This document shows positions 6,918 through 8,474 of a DNA stretch of 8,474 nucleotides, in pieces. A model generated the notes under the pieces. The model did no database searches. It worked only from the letters and a program-made list of their open reading frames with translations, and was not told where the DNA came from. The translations under genes were made by a program, and so were the position numbers. The first letter of the stretch is position 1. Every line of letters begins with the position of its first letter. Origin of the DNA: PWND01 sp964614525 (GTDB taxonomy: Bacteria; Bacteroidota; Bacteroidia; Bacteroidales; UBA7960); NCBI GenBank assembly GCA_964614525.1, contig CAZTPA010000096.1, forward strand, positions 1 to 8,474, in the 5' to 3' direction.

Positions 6918-6939
6918 AATTCAAAATATAATTCAAAAT
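6918..6939 (+). repeat. tandem AATTCAAAAT repeat
   Basis: Two exact copies of the 10-mer AATTCAAAAT at 6918-6927 and 6930-6939, a 12-base period just over one helical turn, follow a run of nine A bases. A direct-repeat binding site about 125 bases before the propeller gene is possible, but low complexity makes chance likely. Confidence 0.35.
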
Positions 6940-7062
6940 CTTTTCTTTTTGCAACGTAATATATATATGATATTGAGTTTATATACTTTATCAGCTTATG
7001 AATAACATTTCTATTTAAATATTTTATAATAAAACTAATTATTTAACTAAAAATTAAAAAAA

Positions 7063-8043
7063 ATGAGACAATTACTAATTGCAGCTTTTATTTCTTTATT
7101 TTCATTATGTGCATCTTCGCAAAATATCTCGTCAGGTATGATTTCATTGGATTGCACAATGGACGTCACTTTATCTAAGGGGTTTACCCATTCTAAAGTG
7201 TTTTTGTTAAATGGCGAAAAGTTCTTTTTTAGCCATAATTCAAACAATGGTGAAACCAGGATTTGGAATCTTGAAAAAGGTGGCAATCCGGTTTTTTCAA
7301 AAAAGTGGTCTTCCGGCTGGACAAACATAAATTTTTACGAATACAAAGGTAAAGTTTACTTTTTTCATCAAAAAGGAGAAACCGGTTTGGCACGAATTAA
7401 CAAATTAAATTATAATGATATAATGAATGGCAAAAAAATGGGTGAAAAAGTATTTGAAGCAAACTGGTCAAAAGGATGGACAAATACTTTATTTTTTGTA
7501 AAAAATGATATTTTGTATTTCTTGCATTACAAATCCGGAACCGGCTTAGCAAGACTAAATGCTTCAAAAGATGGTAGCAGCGTAGGAACAAAAATATACG
7601 AAAAAACATGGTCTAAAGGATATTCTAATTTTGCTATGACAGATAAAGGAAATAATTTTTATATTCTTTATCAAAAAGGAAATGAAGGCACATGTGTTAT
7701 TAATAAAATTGATTTGGCAAAATTAGAAGCCGCAGCTAATGCCGGACTTATGTCTCCAAATCTTGGTTCCGAATCTTACAGAAAAAAATGGTCATCAGGT
7801 TGGGATAATTTAATATTTTTCAAACTTGATGGAGAAACATATCTATTTCTGAATAAGCCTTCTACAGGAAAAGTTCATATTGAAAAACTAAAAGACGATG
7901 GAACTTTAGGGCCTCGCTTTTTTGAAAAAACATGGTCAAAAGGATGGACTGGAATAGATATTTTTTATCGTAACGGCAAACCACAACTTATGCATCAGAA
8001 AAAAAGCACAGGACAAACAAAAATCTGTGAACTGAAATTCTAA
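7063..8043 (+). CDS. secreted six-repeat W-S-x-G-W beta-propeller protein, function unknown
   Basis: No named family recognised. A Sec signal peptide (hydrophobic 4-16, then C-A-S-S-Q, cleavage near 19-20) sends the 326-residue protein to the periplasm or outside. The rest is six repeats of 45-60 residues marked by W-S-x-G-[WY] at 82-86, 135-139, 183-187, 243-247 and 291-295, plus a degenerate L-S-K-G-F at 37-41. Each repeat runs W-S-K-G-W-T-N, a strand, G-x-x-Y-F-F, K-x-x-T-G-x-x-R-I, then x-F-E-K-x. Repeat 6 stops after its third strand, and I-S-L-D-C-T-M-D-V-T (27-36) before repeat 1 can supply the fourth, the usual closure of a circular propeller. Insertions lengthen repeats 2 (116-126) and 4 (217-234). 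Repeating surface aromatics resemble lectin-type propellers such as tectonin or PLL-like proteins, so glycan binding is a guess. There are no catalytic motifs or C-terminal sorting domain. The A-rich leader before ATG 7063 suits this phylum. Confidence 0.85.
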   Translation: MRQLLIAAFISLFSLCASSQNISSGMISLDCTMDVTLSKGFTHSKVFLLNGEKFFFSHNSNNGETRIWNLEKGGNPVFSKKWSSGWTNINFYEYKGKVYFFHQKGETGLARINKLNYNDIMNGKKMGEKVFEANWSKGWTNTLFFVKNDILYFLHYKSGTGLARLNASKDGSSVGTKIYEKTWSKGYSNFAMTDKGNNFYILYQKGNEGTCVINKIDLAKLEAAANAGLMSPNLGSESYRKKWSSGWDNLIFFKLDGETYLFLNKPSTGKVHIEKLKDDGTLGPRFFEKTWSKGWTGIDIFYRNGKPQLMHQKKSTGQTKICELKF

Positions 8044-8079
8044 TTGATGTTTTTGATATTATATAAAAAAACCTGTTAT

Positions 8080-8101
8080 GGGCAATTCCCCTCCGGGATT
8101 T
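8080..8101. repeat. GC-rich overlapping hairpins, REP-like
   Basis: GGG (8080-8082) can pair with CCC (8088-8090). Alternatively AATTCCC (8084-8090) pairs with GGGATTT (8095-8101) at six of seven positions around a CTCC loop. The two foldings exclude each other because both need 8088-8090. Read on the minus strand, T7 follows about nine bases past the structure. It could be a dispersed extragenic palindrome. Confidence 0.4.
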
Positions 8102-8121
8102 AAGAAAACAGCAAACAAGAG

Positions 8122-8140
8122 TAGCCACCTTTATGAAAAA
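8122..8140 (+). repeat. 19-bp motif, copy 2
   Basis: TAGCCACCTTTATGAAAAA, differing from copy 1 (6739-6757) only at positions 12 and 16. The copies lie in direct orientation in the gaps on either side of the propeller gene, 1383 bases apart. Similarity stops at the edges of the motif. Confidence 0.5.
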
Positions 8141-8330
8141 CAGTACCATTGTCAACTAATAAATTTGTATTGTACATAACAAAAAATTATAATTTGGTTA
8201 TAGTTGGATTGATCTTCCACATGAATGATGAGAATATATATACCATGCGAACTCATCTAAAATAACAGAGCAGGGCGAGGATACGCAAAATCGTCAAGAG
8301 TAAGATGTTTAACAAAAAAAAGTTATAATT

Positions 8331-8474
8331 ATGAAACGAATTTATTTTTTATTTTTACTTACATTCCTATTCGGTACGACTAATGCTCAAAGTCTTAGAT
8401 CATTGTTTGAGTTAATTCAAGATAATTCTTATGAGAAAAAGGTTGTGCAACAAAATACAATCTTCTTTTTTGAT
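8331..8474 (+). CDS. N-terminus of an exported protein, cut by window end
   Basis: Forty-eight codons are visible from ATG 8331 to the window end. They begin with a clear Sec signal peptide: M-K-R, hydrophobic I-Y-F-L-F-L-L-T-F-L-F-G, then T-T-N-A with predicted cleavage after A19 and a Q at the new N-terminus, a pattern common in Bacteroidota. The mature part starts Q-S-L-R-S-L-F-E-L-I-Q-D-N-S. Too little remains to name a family. It follows the propeller gene on the same strand after 287 bases, so it may have its own promoter. The A-rich AAAAAAAAG upstream is typical initiation context here. Confidence 0.8.
   Translation, partial: MKRIYFLFLLTFLFGTTNAQSLRSLFELIQDNSYEKKVVQQNTIFFFD

Larger units (their letters stand above)
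6431..7062. other. 632-base gene-free AT-rich gap
   Basis: No convincing gene is seen. The minus frame 6709-6954 and the 34-codon plus frame 6803-6907 are composition-driven and read through a palindromic element. The gap contains a possible promoter near 6538-6571, a 200-bp inverted repeat (6654-6853), a perfect short hairpin (6890-6903), a tandem 10-mer (6918-6939) and an alternating-AT stretch (about 6958-6975). The last part, very A-rich, is the leader of the propeller gene. Such length and repeat content contrast with the tight 10-34 base convergent gaps to the left. Confidence 0.7.
8044..8330. other. gap between the two exported-protein genes
   Basis: These 287 bases hold a GC-rich double hairpin (8080-8101), the second 19-bp motif copy (8122-8140), an isolated TAAATTTG box (8160-8167) with no -33 partner, and a patch of higher GC at about 8259-8295 that looks unlike its AT-rich surroundings. 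A 33-codon frame at 8078-8179 and a stop-bounded frame ending at about 8302 show no recognisable protein. The gap may contain decayed mobile DNA; no terminator for the propeller gene is obvious. Confidence 0.55.

Noticed and set aside
6709..6954. Minus-strand 81-codon open frame
   Set aside because: It reads through the inverted-repeat element and AT-rich DNA, has no recognisable motif, and its F/K/L-rich composition reflects base content.
8078..8179. 33-codon plus-strand frame starting M-G-N-S-P-P-G
   Set aside because: It starts inside the hairpin structure, and there is no evidence of coding beyond the short shared S-H-L-Y-E-K segment.

Overview
The window looks like a piece of an AT-rich chromosome from the phylum Bacteroidota. 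Start codons are preceded by A-rich stretches rather than Shine-Dalgarno sequences. Two promoters match the phylum-specific TTG(-33)/N19-20/TAnnTTTG(-7) pattern. Exported proteins carry short Sec or lipoprotein signals with a C-G-S-H-E-E start to the mature lipoprotein. No RNA genes, CRISPR array or intact insertion sequence were found.

Left two thirds (1-4617), a purine-handling neighbourhood in alternating orientations: a dGTP triphosphohydrolase (minus, last residues cut by the window edge), a CDA-fold guanine deaminase (plus), an MtaD/SsnA-type amidohydrolase with a lipoprotein signal (minus), and a trimeric-type purine nucleoside phosphorylase (plus). The genes alternate strand, so they cannot form one operon; they meet as divergent pairs (shared promoter gaps at 1308-1555 and 3495-3801) and convergent pairs (gaps of 34 and 10 bases with AT-rich hairpins). 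Biochemically they chain: dGTP to deoxyguanosine (Dgt), deoxyguanosine to guanine (PNP), guanine to xanthine (GuaD), with the amidohydrolase feeding inosine-type products from adenosine-type nucleosides. That chain is inferred from family functions.

Middle (4628-6430): a complete TypA/BipA ribosome-associated GTPase on the minus strand.

Right third (6431-8474), accessory in character: a 632-base gene-free AT-rich gap contains an imperfect inverted repeat about 200 bp long (arms of about 35-38 bp). Then come a secreted protein made of six W-S-x-G-W repeats, which I read as a six-bladed beta-propeller closed between its N- and C-terminal strands, a second gap with a small GC-rich double hairpin and a higher-GC patch, and the start of another Sec-exported protein. 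A 19-bp motif (17/19 identical) occurs in both gaps flanking the propeller gene.

The most unusual items are the propeller protein, the long inverted repeat with its partner motif, and the exported purine-type amidohydrolase. I see no convincing new multi-gene system; the evidence for novelty is limited to those individual items.
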